Assembly: GCF_003581645.1 (NCBI RefSeq)
Contig: NZ_QXFK01000016.1
Location: 124,001 to 188,000, forward strand
Reading direction: 5' to 3'
Origin: Pelagerythrobacter aerophilus
GTDB taxonomy: Bacteria; Pseudomonadota; Alphaproteobacteria; Sphingomonadales; Sphingomonadaceae
DNA: 64,000 nucleotides
Numbering within the stretch: the stretch's first letter is position 1; every line of letters starts with the position of its first letter. The notes beneath the pieces are model-generated. The model made no database searches. It saw only the letters and a list, made by a program, of their open reading frames with translations, and was not told the origin of the DNA. Shown here one piece after another: positions 9,083-17,012 of this stretch. The translations under genes and the position numbers were made by a program.

Positions 9083-9868
9083 ATGGAAATCGGCAGCAAC
9101 ACTCCCGCAGTGGTCACCGGCGGCGCCTCCGGTCTCGGCGAAGCGACCGCGCGCGCACTCGCCGCGAAAGGCGCAAAAGTCGCGATCTTCGATCTGCAGG
9201 AGGAGAAGGGGAAGAAGGTCGCCGCGGAGATCGGCGGCACATTCTGCGAATGCAACGTGACCGACGAAGCGTCGGTCGACGCCGCCTTCGCCAAGGCGCG
9301 CGAGGCGCATGGGCAGGAGCGGATCCTGGTCAACTGCGCCGGTGTCGGCAATGCGATCAAGACCGCCAAGCGCGACAAGCAGACCGGTGAGATCAGCCAT
9401 TTCCCGCTCGATGCGTTCAACTGGGTGATCCAGATCAACCTCATCGGCACCTTCCGCTGTATCGCCAAGTCGGCGGCGGGGATGATGACGCTCGATCCGC
9501 TGTCGGAGGACGGCGACCGCGGCGCGATCGTCAACACGGCCAGCGTTGCCGGCGAGGACGGGCAGATCGGCCAGGCGGCCTATTCCGCGTCGAAAGGCGG
9601 GGTAATCGGGATGACGCTGCCGATCGCCCGCGACCTCATGGGCGAGGGCATTCGGGTGAACACGATCCTGCCGGGCATCTTCAACACGCCGCTGATGAAC
9701 GCCGCACCGCCGCAGGTGAAAGAGGCGCTGGCCGCCTCGGTGCCGTTCCCCAAGCGGCTCGGCAATCCCGAGGAATATGCCAAACTCGCGCTGTGCATGA
9801 TCGAGACCGGCTACTTCAACGGCGAGGACGTGCGGCTTGACGGCGGAATCCGGATGGCGCCGCGGTGA
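9083..9868 (+). CDS. HSD10-like short-chain dehydrogenase (3-hydroxyacyl-CoA type)
   Basis: This 261-aa classical SDR has the cofactor motif TGGASGLG (12-19), NCAG (84-87) and the catalytic S154, Y167 and K171 (YSASK). The LPGIFNTPLM segment after the active site and the overall pattern resemble type-2 3-hydroxyacyl-CoA dehydrogenases (17beta-HSD10). It would oxidise 3-hydroxyacyl-CoA with NAD and feed the neighbouring thiolase. I chose the ATG at 9083, with GAAGAGGAAG before it. A longer in-frame start at 8999 would lie inside the palindromic repeat and add a nonsense-looking N-terminus. Confidence 0.88.
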   Translation: MEIGSNTPAVVTGGASGLGEATARALAAKGAKVAIFDLQEEKGKKVAAEIGGTFCECNVTDEASVDAAFAKAREAHGQERILVNCAGVGNAIKTAKRDKQTGEISHFPLDAFNWVIQINLIGTFRCIAKSAAGMMTLDPLSEDGDRGAIVNTASVAGEDGQIGQAAYSASKGGVIGMTLPIARDLMGEGIRVNTILPGIFNTPLMNAAPPQVKEALAASVPFPKRLGNPEEYAKLALCMIETGYFNGEDVRLDGGIRMAPR

Positions 9869-9888
9869 CGATGGTATGAGCTCTTGCA

Positions 9889-9957
9889 CAGGCAGGGGCC
9901 TCCCTCGGCTCGCCCGAGACCGAGGGAGGTCCAAGCCTGCGAGGGGGCTCGCGCAAG
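9889..9957. repeat. Long imperfect hairpin repeat
   Basis: The SDR-crotonase spacer is a large hairpin. CCTCCCTCGG (9899-9908) pairs with CCGAGGGAGG (about 9920-9929), and the outer arms AGGC and CTTGC continue the pairing with interruptions. It is a second palindromic spacer element in the same gene cluster, different in core from the one at 9003. It ends just before the SD of the next gene. Confidence 0.6.
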
Positions 9958-9973
9958 GTGTGGGGAGGAAGCG

Positions 9974-10846
9974 GTGCCCGAGTTCACGCAGATCAAACTG
10001 GACATCGACGACGGCATTGCGACGGTCACGCTCCATCGGCCGGAGAAGATGAACGCTTTTACCCGCACGATGATGGCGGAAATCATTGCTGCGATGGACG
10101 CGATCGATGCTGACGACGCGGTGCGGGCGGTCATCTTCACCGGATACGGCGACCGTGCATTCTGCGCTGGCGCCGATCTTACACCGGAGGACGGTGCCAA
10201 GCCGTTCGCCAGCAACGAAGCGGTCGACGATCTGTCCCATCCGCTCGTGCGCGACGGCGGCGGGCAAGTGACCCTGCGCCTGTTCAATTCGACCAAGCCG
10301 CTGATCGCTGCGTGCAATGGTGCGGCCGTGGGCATCGGGGCGACGATGCAACTCGCAATGGACATTCGCCTGGCGGCGGAGACCGCGCGGTACGGTTTCG
10401 TGTTCGCGCGGCGCGGGATCGTGCCTGAGGCGTGTTCGAGCTGGTTCCTGCCGCGGCTCGTGGGCATTCAGCAGGCGCTCGAGTGGACGTACACCGGCCG
10501 CATCTTCGATGCGCAGGAAGCCCTTGCAGCGGGGCTCGTCCGCTCGGTTCACCCGCAGGACAAGCTGATGGGCGAGGCGAGGGCGCTGGCACGCGAGATC
10601 GGGGAGAATACTTCGGCCGTATCGATCGCGTTGACGCGGGCGATGATGTGGCGCCTGTCGGCCGCGGACCATCCGATGATGGCCCACCGGATCGACAGCC
10701 GCGCGATATACCGCATGGCGAGGACACCTGATGCAGCCGAAGGTATCGTTAGTTTTCTCGACAAGCGGCCGCCGGAATTTCCGATGAAGCCTTCGCGCGA
10801 CATGCCGGACTTCTATCCGTGGTGGGACGAGCCCGATTACCGATAA
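9974..10846 (+). CDS. Enoyl-CoA hydratase/isomerase (crotonase family)
   Basis: This 290-aa crotonase-fold protein begins LDIDDGIATVTLHRPEKMNAF. It has the oxyanion-hole segments AFCAGADL (62-69) and CNGAAVGIGATMQLAMDIRLAA (114-135). It should hydrate or isomerise an acyl-CoA in the same pathway as the adjacent thiolase and dehydrogenase. The start is GTG at 9974, with a strong GGGGAGGAA just upstream. A longer in-frame ATG at 9884 would start inside the hairpin repeat and is rejected. Crotonase relatives also act as dehalogenases or isomerases, so the exact reaction is open. Confidence 0.88.
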   Translation: MPEFTQIKLDIDDGIATVTLHRPEKMNAFTRTMMAEIIAAMDAIDADDAVRAVIFTGYGDRAFCAGADLTPEDGAKPFASNEAVDDLSHPLVRDGGGQVTLRLFNSTKPLIAACNGAAVGIGATMQLAMDIRLAAETARYGFVFARRGIVPEACSSWFLPRLVGIQQALEWTYTGRIFDAQEALAAGLVRSVHPQDKLMGEARALAREIGENTSAVSIALTRAMMWRLSAADHPMMAHRIDSRAIYRMARTPDAAEGIVSFLDKRPPEFPMKPSRDMPDFYPWWDEPDYR

Positions 10847-10869
10847 CGGTCGGCAAGGACCCCGACCCG

Positions 10870-10891
10870 GTTGTCAACACAGGCGGTTGCA
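10870..10891 (+). promoter_or_regulatory. Candidate MarR operator
   Basis: GTTGTCAAC (10870-10878) is an inverted repeat with one central base, directly before the MarR-type gene. It is followed by GGTTGCA (10885-10891), a heptamer also present at 7786-7792 over the thiolase promoter. MarR proteins commonly bind short palindromes and repress their own gene, so autoregulation is plausible. The link to the thiolase promoter is only suggestive. Confidence 0.4.
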
Positions 10892-10906
10892 CTAGAAACG
10901 AGTTCC

Positions 10907-11386
10907 ATGACCGAACCCGACGATCGCCCCGGCCGGCTCCAGCTCGACCGTTTTCTGCCGTACCAGCTCTCCATCGCATCGAACGCGGTCAGCAACCGTA
11001 TTGCCGAGATCTATCGCGACCGGTTCGACCTCAAGATTCCCGAATGGCGGATCATGGCTGTGCTCGGCGACACCGGGCCGGCGACGCAGCGTGAGCTGAC
11101 GGAGCGCACGCTGATGGATAAAGTCGCCGTCAATCGTGCCTGCCGCACCCTCGCCGAGCGCGGGTTGGTGGAGCGCGAACCCAACGTTACCGACGGCCGC
11201 TCGCACCATCTCGAACTTACCGCGCAGGGCCGCTCGATCTACGACCGGATCATGCCCCTTACCTTGCAGATGGAGCAGCAGCTCTTCGCATCGTTCTCCG
11301 CTAGCGAGCGCGATATCTTCGTCCGGCTTCTGACCCGCGTGCGCGAACAGGCGGGCGCTCTCGATCCCGCAAGCGAGAACGTCTAG
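10907..11386 (+). CDS. MarR-family transcriptional regulator
   Basis: This 159-aa protein shows the MarR winged helix-turn-helix: IPEWRIMAVLG, a recognition region QRELTERTLMDKVAVNRACRTLAERGLV (61-88) and the wing DGRSHHLELTAQG (96-108). Flanking helices should form the dimer. It closes the rightward acyl-CoA cluster and probably senses an acyl-CoA or aromatic ligand to control it. I chose the ATG at 10907. A TTG 36 bases upstream would begin inside the candidate operator. Confidence 0.88.
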   Translation: MTEPDDRPGRLQLDRFLPYQLSIASNAVSNRIAEIYRDRFDLKIPEWRIMAVLGDTGPATQRELTERTLMDKVAVNRACRTLAERGLVEREPNVTDGRSHHLELTAQGRSIYDRIMPLTLQMEQQLFASFSASERDIFVRLLTRVREQAGALDPASENV

Positions 11387-11419
11387 CGACCTCCGCCGCT
11401 CAGGTTTCGGGCGATCTGC

Positions 11420-12427
11420 TTATTGGCCGGGGTTGGTCGCGAAAGCGTCGCTGATCGAGCAGGCCGCGGGGCCCAGGATCACGATAAACAGCACCGGCAG
11501 GATGAACAGGATCAGCGGCACGGTCATGATCGCAGGCAGGCGTGCGGCCTTCTCCTCCGCGCGCATCATGCGCTCGTTGCGGAATTCGGCCGAGAGCACG
11601 CGCAGCGCCGATGCGAGCGGGGTGCCGTAGCGTTCGGTCTGCACCATCGTCGTCACCACGCCGCGCACGGATTCCAAGTCCACGCGGTAGGCGAGATTGT
11701 CGAACGCCATCTTGCGTTCGGTGAGGAACGAAAGCTCGATCGCGGTCAGCGCGAACTCGTCGCCGAGCTCGGGGTAGGCGCGGCCCAGTTCCTTGGCGAC
11801 CCGGTTGAAGGCCGCATCGACCGTCAGGCCCGCTTCGGCGCAGATCACCAGCAGGTCGAGCGCGTCGGGGAGACCCTTGCGGATCGCGTCGGTACGCTTG
11901 GTCGCCTTGTTCTTGAGGAAAATCTCGGGCGCCTTGTAGCCCGCGAACAGGAGCGCGCCCATGGCGCCGGTGCGCTTCATCACGCCCCAATCCGGGAAGT
12001 AGTCGATCACGTAGATCAGCATGATGCCCAGCCCGCCGAGCAGCAGCGGCAGCAGGATACGGCCTGCGATGACGTAGACCGCCAGCTCCCTGTTGCGGTA
12101 GCCGGCGTGGGCGAGTTGCTGCTGGATGACCTCGATCTGGCTTTGCTGAAGGACCTTCATCCCCGCCAGCGTGTCCTTGAGCTTTTCGGTCCCCTCGGTC
12201 TTGTGGAGGAGGCTCTGGCGCTTGCGGGCATTGGCCTTGACGATACCGGCCTTCAGTTCGTCGCGGCGCGCGTTGAGCGCTTTCACCCGGCGCGCCATGG
12301 GGTCCTTGACCGTGAGCGCGGCATAGATGGCGAGCAGCACGGCGAGGGCGGCGATCCCGGCGAGGATCGAACCGACGAGAATGACGTCGAAACCGAGGAG
12401 GGTGGGGCCGGCGGGCGTGTCGGGCAT
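11420..12427 (-). CDS. tadC: Tad pilus inner-membrane protein TadC
   Basis: This 335-aa type II secretion F-family protein has an N-terminal membrane segment (about 13-38), two more near 120-165 and a long C-terminal one (LPAIMTVPLILFILPVLFIVILG). The T2SF core lies around GLPDALDLLVICAEAGLTVDAAF. With TadB it forms the membrane platform of the Tad/Flp pilus machine. It is the last gene of the leftward cpaA-tadC cluster and starts 13 bases after tadB. TadD, usually next, is not found here; the neighbour is the convergent MarR gene. Confidence 0.9.
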   Translation of the reverse strand: MPDTPAGPTLLGFDVILVGSILAGIAALAVLLAIYAALTVKDPMARRVKALNARRDELKAGIVKANARKRQSLLHKTEGTEKLKDTLAGMKVLQQSQIEVIQQQLAHAGYRNRELAVYVIAGRILLPLLLGGLGIMLIYVIDYFPDWGVMKRTGAMGALLFAGYKAPEIFLKNKATKRTDAIRKGLPDALDLLVICAEAGLTVDAAFNRVAKELGRAYPELGDEFALTAIELSFLTERKMAFDNLAYRVDLESVRGVVTTMVQTERYGTPLASALRVLSAEFRNERMMRAEEKAARLPAIMTVPLILFILPVLFIVILGPAACSISDAFATNPGQ

Positions 12428-12440
12428 GTCCTGTTCTCGC

Positions 12441-13412
12441 TCAGATCTCGAAGCTGACCATCTTGGCCATGATGAAGCCGCCGATCGACATCCACACCAA
12501 TCCGCCGAGGCCGGTGACGATCAGCCGGTCATCCTCGAAGAAGCCGCCGACGTAGCCCGGGTTGATCCACCAGATCATCGCGAAGACGATGAACGGCAGG
12601 GCGCCGACGATGTAGGCCGATGCCTTGGATTCCGAGCTCATCGCCCGGATCTTCAGTTTCATTTGGGCGCGCTTGCGCAGCACGTCGGCGAGATTGCCGA
12701 GCGTCTCCGCTAGGTTGCCGCCGGTTTCCCGCTGGATAGCCAGCGCGATGCAGAAGAAATTGAATTCCGGGATGCCGAGGCGGTCGGCCGTGTCCTGCAG
12801 GGCTTCTTCCATCGAGCGCCCGATCTTGATCCGCTCGACCACGCCCTTGAATTCGATCCCCACGGGGCCGGGGACTTCCTGTGCCACCACCTGCAGCGTT
12901 TCCGTAACCGGCAAACCCGATCGCAGGCCGCGCACCAGCAGTTCGATCGCATCGGGAAACCGCGCGTTGAAGGCATTGGTCCGTTTCTTGATGAAATGAC
13001 CGACGACGATATGAGGAATTCCCGCACCGAGCAGCAGGCCGATGCCAAGCGAGAGCATCGCCGCGCCCGAACGCAGATACACGATAACCGCGACGGCGAG
13101 CGCGATGCCGAGCGACGCGTAGATATACTGCGTGACGGTCCACTTCTTGCCCGTCCGGTCAAGCCTGAGCGCAAGCGCTTCCGACCGCGATTCCGACCCC
13201 GCAACCTTGTGCATCCGGGGTTTGCGCGACGCGATGGCCTTCTTGAGTTGCGATTCCACCTTGGTGTCGGTGCTTTCGGAATGGCGATAGCGCAGCGCGT
13301 CCATGCGCCGCTGCGCCTCCTTGGCGGCAGATGGTCCGGCCAGCAGCATGTAGCCGATAACCATGAGGCTCATCAGTCCACAACCGACCAGCAGGAGCTG
13401 GATGATGTTCAT
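12441..13412 (-). CDS. tadB: Tad pilus inner-membrane protein TadB
   Basis: This 323-aa T2SF-family protein has an N-terminal membrane anchor (about 3-25), a central membrane pair (about 95-135), the core ARFPDAIELLVRGLRSGLPVTETL and a C-terminal membrane segment. The motif RETGGNLAETLGNLADVLRKR is typical of TadB. It partners TadC as the platform protein on which a TadA ATPase normally acts. Its ATG overlaps the TGA of a 21-codon reading frame lying exactly where tadA/cpaF is usually found. Confidence 0.92.
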   Translation of the reverse strand: MNIIQLLLVGCGLMSLMVIGYMLLAGPSAAKEAQRRMDALRYRHSESTDTKVESQLKKAIASRKPRMHKVAGSESRSEALALRLDRTGKKWTVTQYIYASLGIALAVAVIVYLRSGAAMLSLGIGLLLGAGIPHIVVGHFIKKRTNAFNARFPDAIELLVRGLRSGLPVTETLQVVAQEVPGPVGIEFKGVVERIKIGRSMEEALQDTADRLGIPEFNFFCIALAIQRETGGNLAETLGNLADVLRKRAQMKLKIRAMSSESKASAYIVGALPFIVFAMIWWINPGYVGGFFEDDRLIVTGLGGLVWMSIGGFIMAKMVSFEI

Positions 13413-13474
13413 GCTCGTGTCCTGCCCTTCCTGGCTCGCGCTGCGGACACCTGCGCCGCGGCGAGATCACGCAC
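13409..13474 (-). other. 21-codon reading frame in the usual cpaF position
   Basis: Only 64 bases separate cpaE from tadB. Within them a GTG-initiated frame of 21 codons (basic peptide containing AARARKGRTRA) ends in a TGA that overlaps the tadB start (ATGA). This junction is the coupling one would expect from a full upstream gene. It has no SD and is probably not expressed as such. It could be the 3' scar of a deleted cpaF/tadA, but that is inference. Confidence 0.25.
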
Positions 13475-13476
13475 GG

Positions 13477-14751
13477 TCAATCGGCCGTGGCCGCGACCTT
13501 CTTGTCCTTCTTCACCAGCAGCGACTTGAAATCGAAGCTGCCGAGCAGTGACTTCTTTTCCGACGAGCCATCGTCCAGCCCTTCGTCGCTCGCTCCGAGC
13601 ACCCGCTCGGCCACCTGCCGCATCGCTGCGGAGGCCTTGCTGGCCGGATTGGAGTCGACGAACGTCTGTCCCAGCTTGGCGGCATTGGCCGCGGCCTTGG
13701 GATCATAGGGCATCGCGAAATCGATCTCGCGCTCGATCGACGCTTCGAAGTCGGCCTTGCCGATTTCCGAGATCGCCGTCTGCACCTTGTTCGCCACCAC
13801 GATGGGTTGCACATGCGCGGCGTTGGCCTTCAGCCACGAGAGGATGCGGATCGTATCGCGCGCCGAGGCGAGCGTCATCTCGGTGGCCAGGACTACAACA
13901 TTCACTTCCGCCAGCAGATGGGGGAAGTTGATCAGCATGTTGCGCGGCAGATCGATCACCGTCATCTCGAATGCCTGACGGAACTCCTCTTCCAGTTGCA
14001 CGAAGGCGGAACCGTCGGTCATCAGCGGTGTGCTGATCGGCGCTTCGGCGGAGAGGATCGCGAGGTTGTCGTTCGCGCGGATCATCGCGCGCTCGATGAA
14101 CAGTCCGTCGATGCGGCTCGGATTGTCGATGGCATCGGTCAGGCCGCGGCCGGGTTCCAGATCGAGCGCCAGCGCACCGGTACCGAAATGCACGTCGAGA
14201 TCGAGCAGCGCGGTCGGCAGCTTGTGATCGGTGCTGAACAGCCAGGCAAGCGACGTCGCCAAGGTTGACGCACCCACGCCGCCGCGTGTGCCGACGACCG
14301 CCGTCGAGATATGCCGCTTGGCCGTATCCGGATCGCTTGCGCGCGGTGCAGCGAACACCGCCTGTGCTTGGTTGAAGGCATCGCGCAACTGCCCGGCCGA
14401 CAGCGGCTTGAGCAGGTAGTCGTGGATGCCGCTCGCAAGCAGATCGCGATAGAGCCGTACATCGTTGACCTGGCCGATCGCGATAACCACCGTTCCCGGC
14501 TCGCAAACCTCGGCCAGCGCGTTGATATCGTTCAGCGGGTCGCCGCTTTCGGACAGATCGACCAGCAGGATGTTCGGGCTCGCGGTGACCGAGAGCGACT
14601 GCACGGCGTTGCGCAACCCGCCCTTGGCGCATTTCTCGGGCTGCCAGCCCATTTCGACGACCACCGGCCGCAGCACGTCGAGCGCAGCCTCGTCGCAGAT
14701 GAAGGCGGCAAACGGATCGCGGTTTCCACCGGCTTTCCAGGGGGCGTTCAT
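13477..14751 (-). CDS. cpaE: Tad pilus assembly ATPase-like protein CpaE/TadZ
   Basis: This 424-aa protein has an N-terminal receiver-like domain (NILLVDLSESGD about 60-71, IHDYLLKPLS about 109-118). A MinD/ParA-type domain follows, with the deviant Walker A GTRGGVGAST (154-163). CpaE/TadZ localises Tad pilus machinery to the pole or assembly site. It lies between cpaD (2-base spacing) and tadB. The usual next gene, the CpaF/TadA secretion ATPase, is absent. Confidence 0.9.
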   Translation of the reverse strand: MNAPWKAGGNRDPFAAFICDEAALDVLRPVVVEMGWQPEKCAKGGLRNAVQSLSVTASPNILLVDLSESGDPLNDINALAEVCEPGTVVIAIGQVNDVRLYRDLLASGIHDYLLKPLSAGQLRDAFNQAQAVFAAPRASDPDTAKRHISTAVVGTRGGVGASTLATSLAWLFSTDHKLPTALLDLDVHFGTGALALDLEPGRGLTDAIDNPSRIDGLFIERAMIRANDNLAILSAEAPISTPLMTDGSAFVQLEEEFRQAFEMTVIDLPRNMLINFPHLLAEVNVVVLATEMTLASARDTIRILSWLKANAAHVQPIVVANKVQTAISEIGKADFEASIEREIDFAMPYDPKAAANAAKLGQTFVDSNPASKASAAMRQVAERVLGASDEGLDDGSSEKKSLLGSFDFKSLLVKKDKKVAATAD

Positions 14752-14753
14752 GT

Positions 14754-15404
14754 TCAGTTTCCTCCGGTACCGGTGCTCGACGCCGTCAGGCCGCCTTCGC
14801 CCGTCGGTGCTTGTTCACGGTAGCTGTTGATGGCCTTGCTCGAGCTCATGACCACGGTTTCGCCGGTGCCCTTCTGGCCGCTGATCAGATCTTCGGGATT
14901 GGCGATCATCGCCGCCATATTGCCGTTCACGGCGCATCCGTAATTGGGCGAGGTCGCGTTGGTGTAGTTCATGTCCGACTTGGCCGACCAGTCGGGACAG
15001 CCGGCAACATGCGCGCTCGAACGGGTGATGACGATGCGGGCCTTGCCGGTCTCGACATAACCGGCGGTCACCGGCGCGCCTTCGCTAAGCAAAATGCCGT
15101 GACGTGCTGCGAGCTGGGCGACGGCTTCGCGCGTCGCGCCGCTGGCGACGGGATCGTCGATCGCGACACGATCGCCGTAGCGGAGATCCATCACGTCGAA
15201 CCATTCGGCGAGGCGCTGCTGTTCCGAGATCGGCAACCCGCCGGCGTTCGCCTGAACGTCCAGTACGTAATTGGTTCTCTCGACCACCGGCTGCTTCGTC
15301 GAATAGAGACTGCGGTTCTCCGGCATTCCGCCGCACGCCGCGAGCGACAGACCCAGCGAGAGGGCGATCGCGCCCGCCAATTTGCGATTGATAGCCTTGG
15401 GCAT
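14754..15404 (-). CDS. cpaD: Tad pilus lipoprotein CpaD
   Basis: This 216-aa lipoprotein has a lipobox ending LAAC (Cys24) and the CpaD signature YVLDVQANAGGLPISEQQRLAEWF near its N-terminus. CpaD helps assemble or stabilise the CpaC secretin at the outer membrane. Internal cysteines (VAGCPDWS, NYGCAVN) are common in CpaD. A GTG at 15420-15422 overlaps the cpaC stop and would add six residues. I prefer the ATG at 15404 because AGAAAGGTGATC is well placed and gives a clean lipoprotein signal. Confidence 0.88.
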   Translation of the reverse strand: MPKAINRKLAGAIALSLGLSLAACGGMPENRSLYSTKQPVVERTNYVLDVQANAGGLPISEQQRLAEWFDVMDLRYGDRVAIDDPVASGATREAVAQLAARHGILLSEGAPVTAGYVETGKARIVITRSSAHVAGCPDWSAKSDMNYTNATSPNYGCAVNGNMAAMIANPEDLISGQKGTGETVVMSSSKAINSYREQAPTGEGGLTASSTGTGGN

Positions 15405-15418
15405 GGTGATCACCTTTC

Positions 15419-16948
15419 TCACTTCAGGCTGAAGCCGGGTGCGGCGCTTTCCGCGCGGCGCTCACGACGGCCACTCGTTTCCGGCAGCATGGCCTGCGGA
15501 TCGATCCGCGAGACGTCCGGCTCAGGTGCATCGCGATCGACCGCGCTGGGCGCCGGACGCGCTTCACCGCTGACGCCGGCGCTTTCCTGATAGCCAAGCA
15601 ATTGCTCGATCTCGTTGGAGGCGTGAAAGCCGTCGGTCGGCAGCTTGATGTCATTGGCGTCGACCGGGTTCACCAGATATGGCGTCACCACGATTACCAG
15701 CTCGGTCTCGCCCTTGCGGAACTGGCGCGAGCGGAACAGGTTGCCGAGGATCGGCACGTCGCCAAGACCAGGGGCCTTGTCGATCGAATTCTGCGCGCTG
15801 TTACTCATGAGACCGGCGATCATGAAGCTCTGGCCCGAGCCGAGCTCCACCGTGGTTTCGGCGCGCCGAATGGTGAGCGCGGGGATCTGGAAATTATCCA
15901 TCATCACCGCGCCCTGGCTCGACAGTTCGGAGACTTCGGGGCGCACACGGATAGAGATGCGTCCGTTCGCCAGCACGACCGGTGTGTAGGCGAGACTGAC
16001 GCCGAACTTGCGGTATTCGATCGCCGTGGTGCCGAGACCCTGGCTGATCGGAATGGGGAACTCGCCGCCGGCGAGGAATTCCGCCGTCTCACCCGACAGC
16101 GCGGTGAGATTGGGCTGCGACAGCGTGGTCAGCAGGCCGTTCCGCTCGGCGAGATCCAGCGCGCCGGCAAGATCGAGGCCGAGAAAGCGGCCGAAGCCCG
16201 CGAGCGTCGTGCCGCCTTCCATACCGGTCACGACGGACGAGCCCTCCGTCGCTTCTGTTACCCCGGTGAATACACCACCGCCGGGCGCGTATTGCGGGAA
16301 GGGTGAGCGGCCGGTCGTCACACCGAACTTGAAGCCATTCGTGCCATCGAAGCTGGCCAGGTTGGCACCAATTGCGCGGACCAGCGAACGGCTCACCTCG
16401 GCAAAGCGAACCTGCAGGTTGACCTGCAGCGGCGTCGCCATCTTGAGGCGGCTGATCACGTTGGTTTCTTCGCCGACGAAAGCTTGCACCAGACGCTCGG
16501 CCTCGGCGGCGTCTTCCGGCGCGGCGACGGTGCCCGTCAGCAGCACGGTATTCGTGCCCATGGTCGCGACGGAAATCTCCGCCTCCGGCATGGCCAGCGC
16601 GAGCATCTGGGGAATGCTGTCGATATTCGATCCGACGCGCACGTTGGCCGACCAGATGATGTCGCCCGCTGCGTTGCTGGCATAGATCGTGGTCTCGCCG
16701 CCCGACTTTCCGAACACGAAAAGCTGGCGCTGCGACTTCACCTGGACGTCGGCGATCGCCTCGTTGGCGATGAACACGTCGGCCATCGCGCCGGGGACGC
16801 TGATCAGTTCACCGCGGCCGATCGAGAGCACGATGCTCTGTGCGGGCGTGGAGATGGTCTGCGCATTGGCGGTGTTCGCGGGCAGGCTCCCGATCGGGGC
16901 CAGCGCGGCACCGGCAAACAGCGCGGTTGCGATAAGGCGGCGTTTCAT
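15419..16948 (-). CDS. cpaC: Tad pilus outer-membrane secretin CpaC
   Basis: This protein is about 509 aa. It has a signal peptide (residues 1 to about 29), an N-terminal pilus-secretin domain (SIVLSIGRGELISVPG; VFIANEAIADVQVKS), a BON-like region and a C-terminal secretin core (FGVSLAYTPVVLANGRISIRV, then VPILGNLFRSRQFRKGETELVI). It forms the outer-membrane channel for Flp pilus export. The start at 16948 gives a proper signal peptide and follows GAGGGGCAAG; a start 63 bases upstream would mask it. Its stop overlaps the alternative GTG start of cpaD. Confidence 0.93.
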   Translation of the reverse strand: MKRRLIATALFAGAALAPIGSLPANTANAQTISTPAQSIVLSIGRGELISVPGAMADVFIANEAIADVQVKSQRQLFVFGKSGGETTIYASNAAGDIIWSANVRVGSNIDSIPQMLALAMPEAEISVATMGTNTVLLTGTVAAPEDAAEAERLVQAFVGEETNVISRLKMATPLQVNLQVRFAEVSRSLVRAIGANLASFDGTNGFKFGVTTGRSPFPQYAPGGGVFTGVTEATEGSSVVTGMEGGTTLAGFGRFLGLDLAGALDLAERNGLLTTLSQPNLTALSGETAEFLAGGEFPIPISQGLGTTAIEYRKFGVSLAYTPVVLANGRISIRVRPEVSELSSQGAVMMDNFQIPALTIRRAETTVELGSGQSFMIAGLMSNSAQNSIDKAPGLGDVPILGNLFRSRQFRKGETELVIVVTPYLVNPVDANDIKLPTDGFHASNEIEQLLGYQESAGVSGEARPAPSAVDRDAPEPDVSRIDPQAMLPETSGRRERRAESAAPGFSLK

Positions 16949-17012
16949 CGTCTTGCCCCTCGATTGCATGCCGCGGGTGCGGCAGGCGGAAAATGCGTGG
17001 ATACGGTGCATG

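Noticed and set aside
8975-10687. 570-codon antisense frame over the SDR and crotonase genes
   Set aside because: It spans two coding genes and their hairpin spacer; no motif seen.
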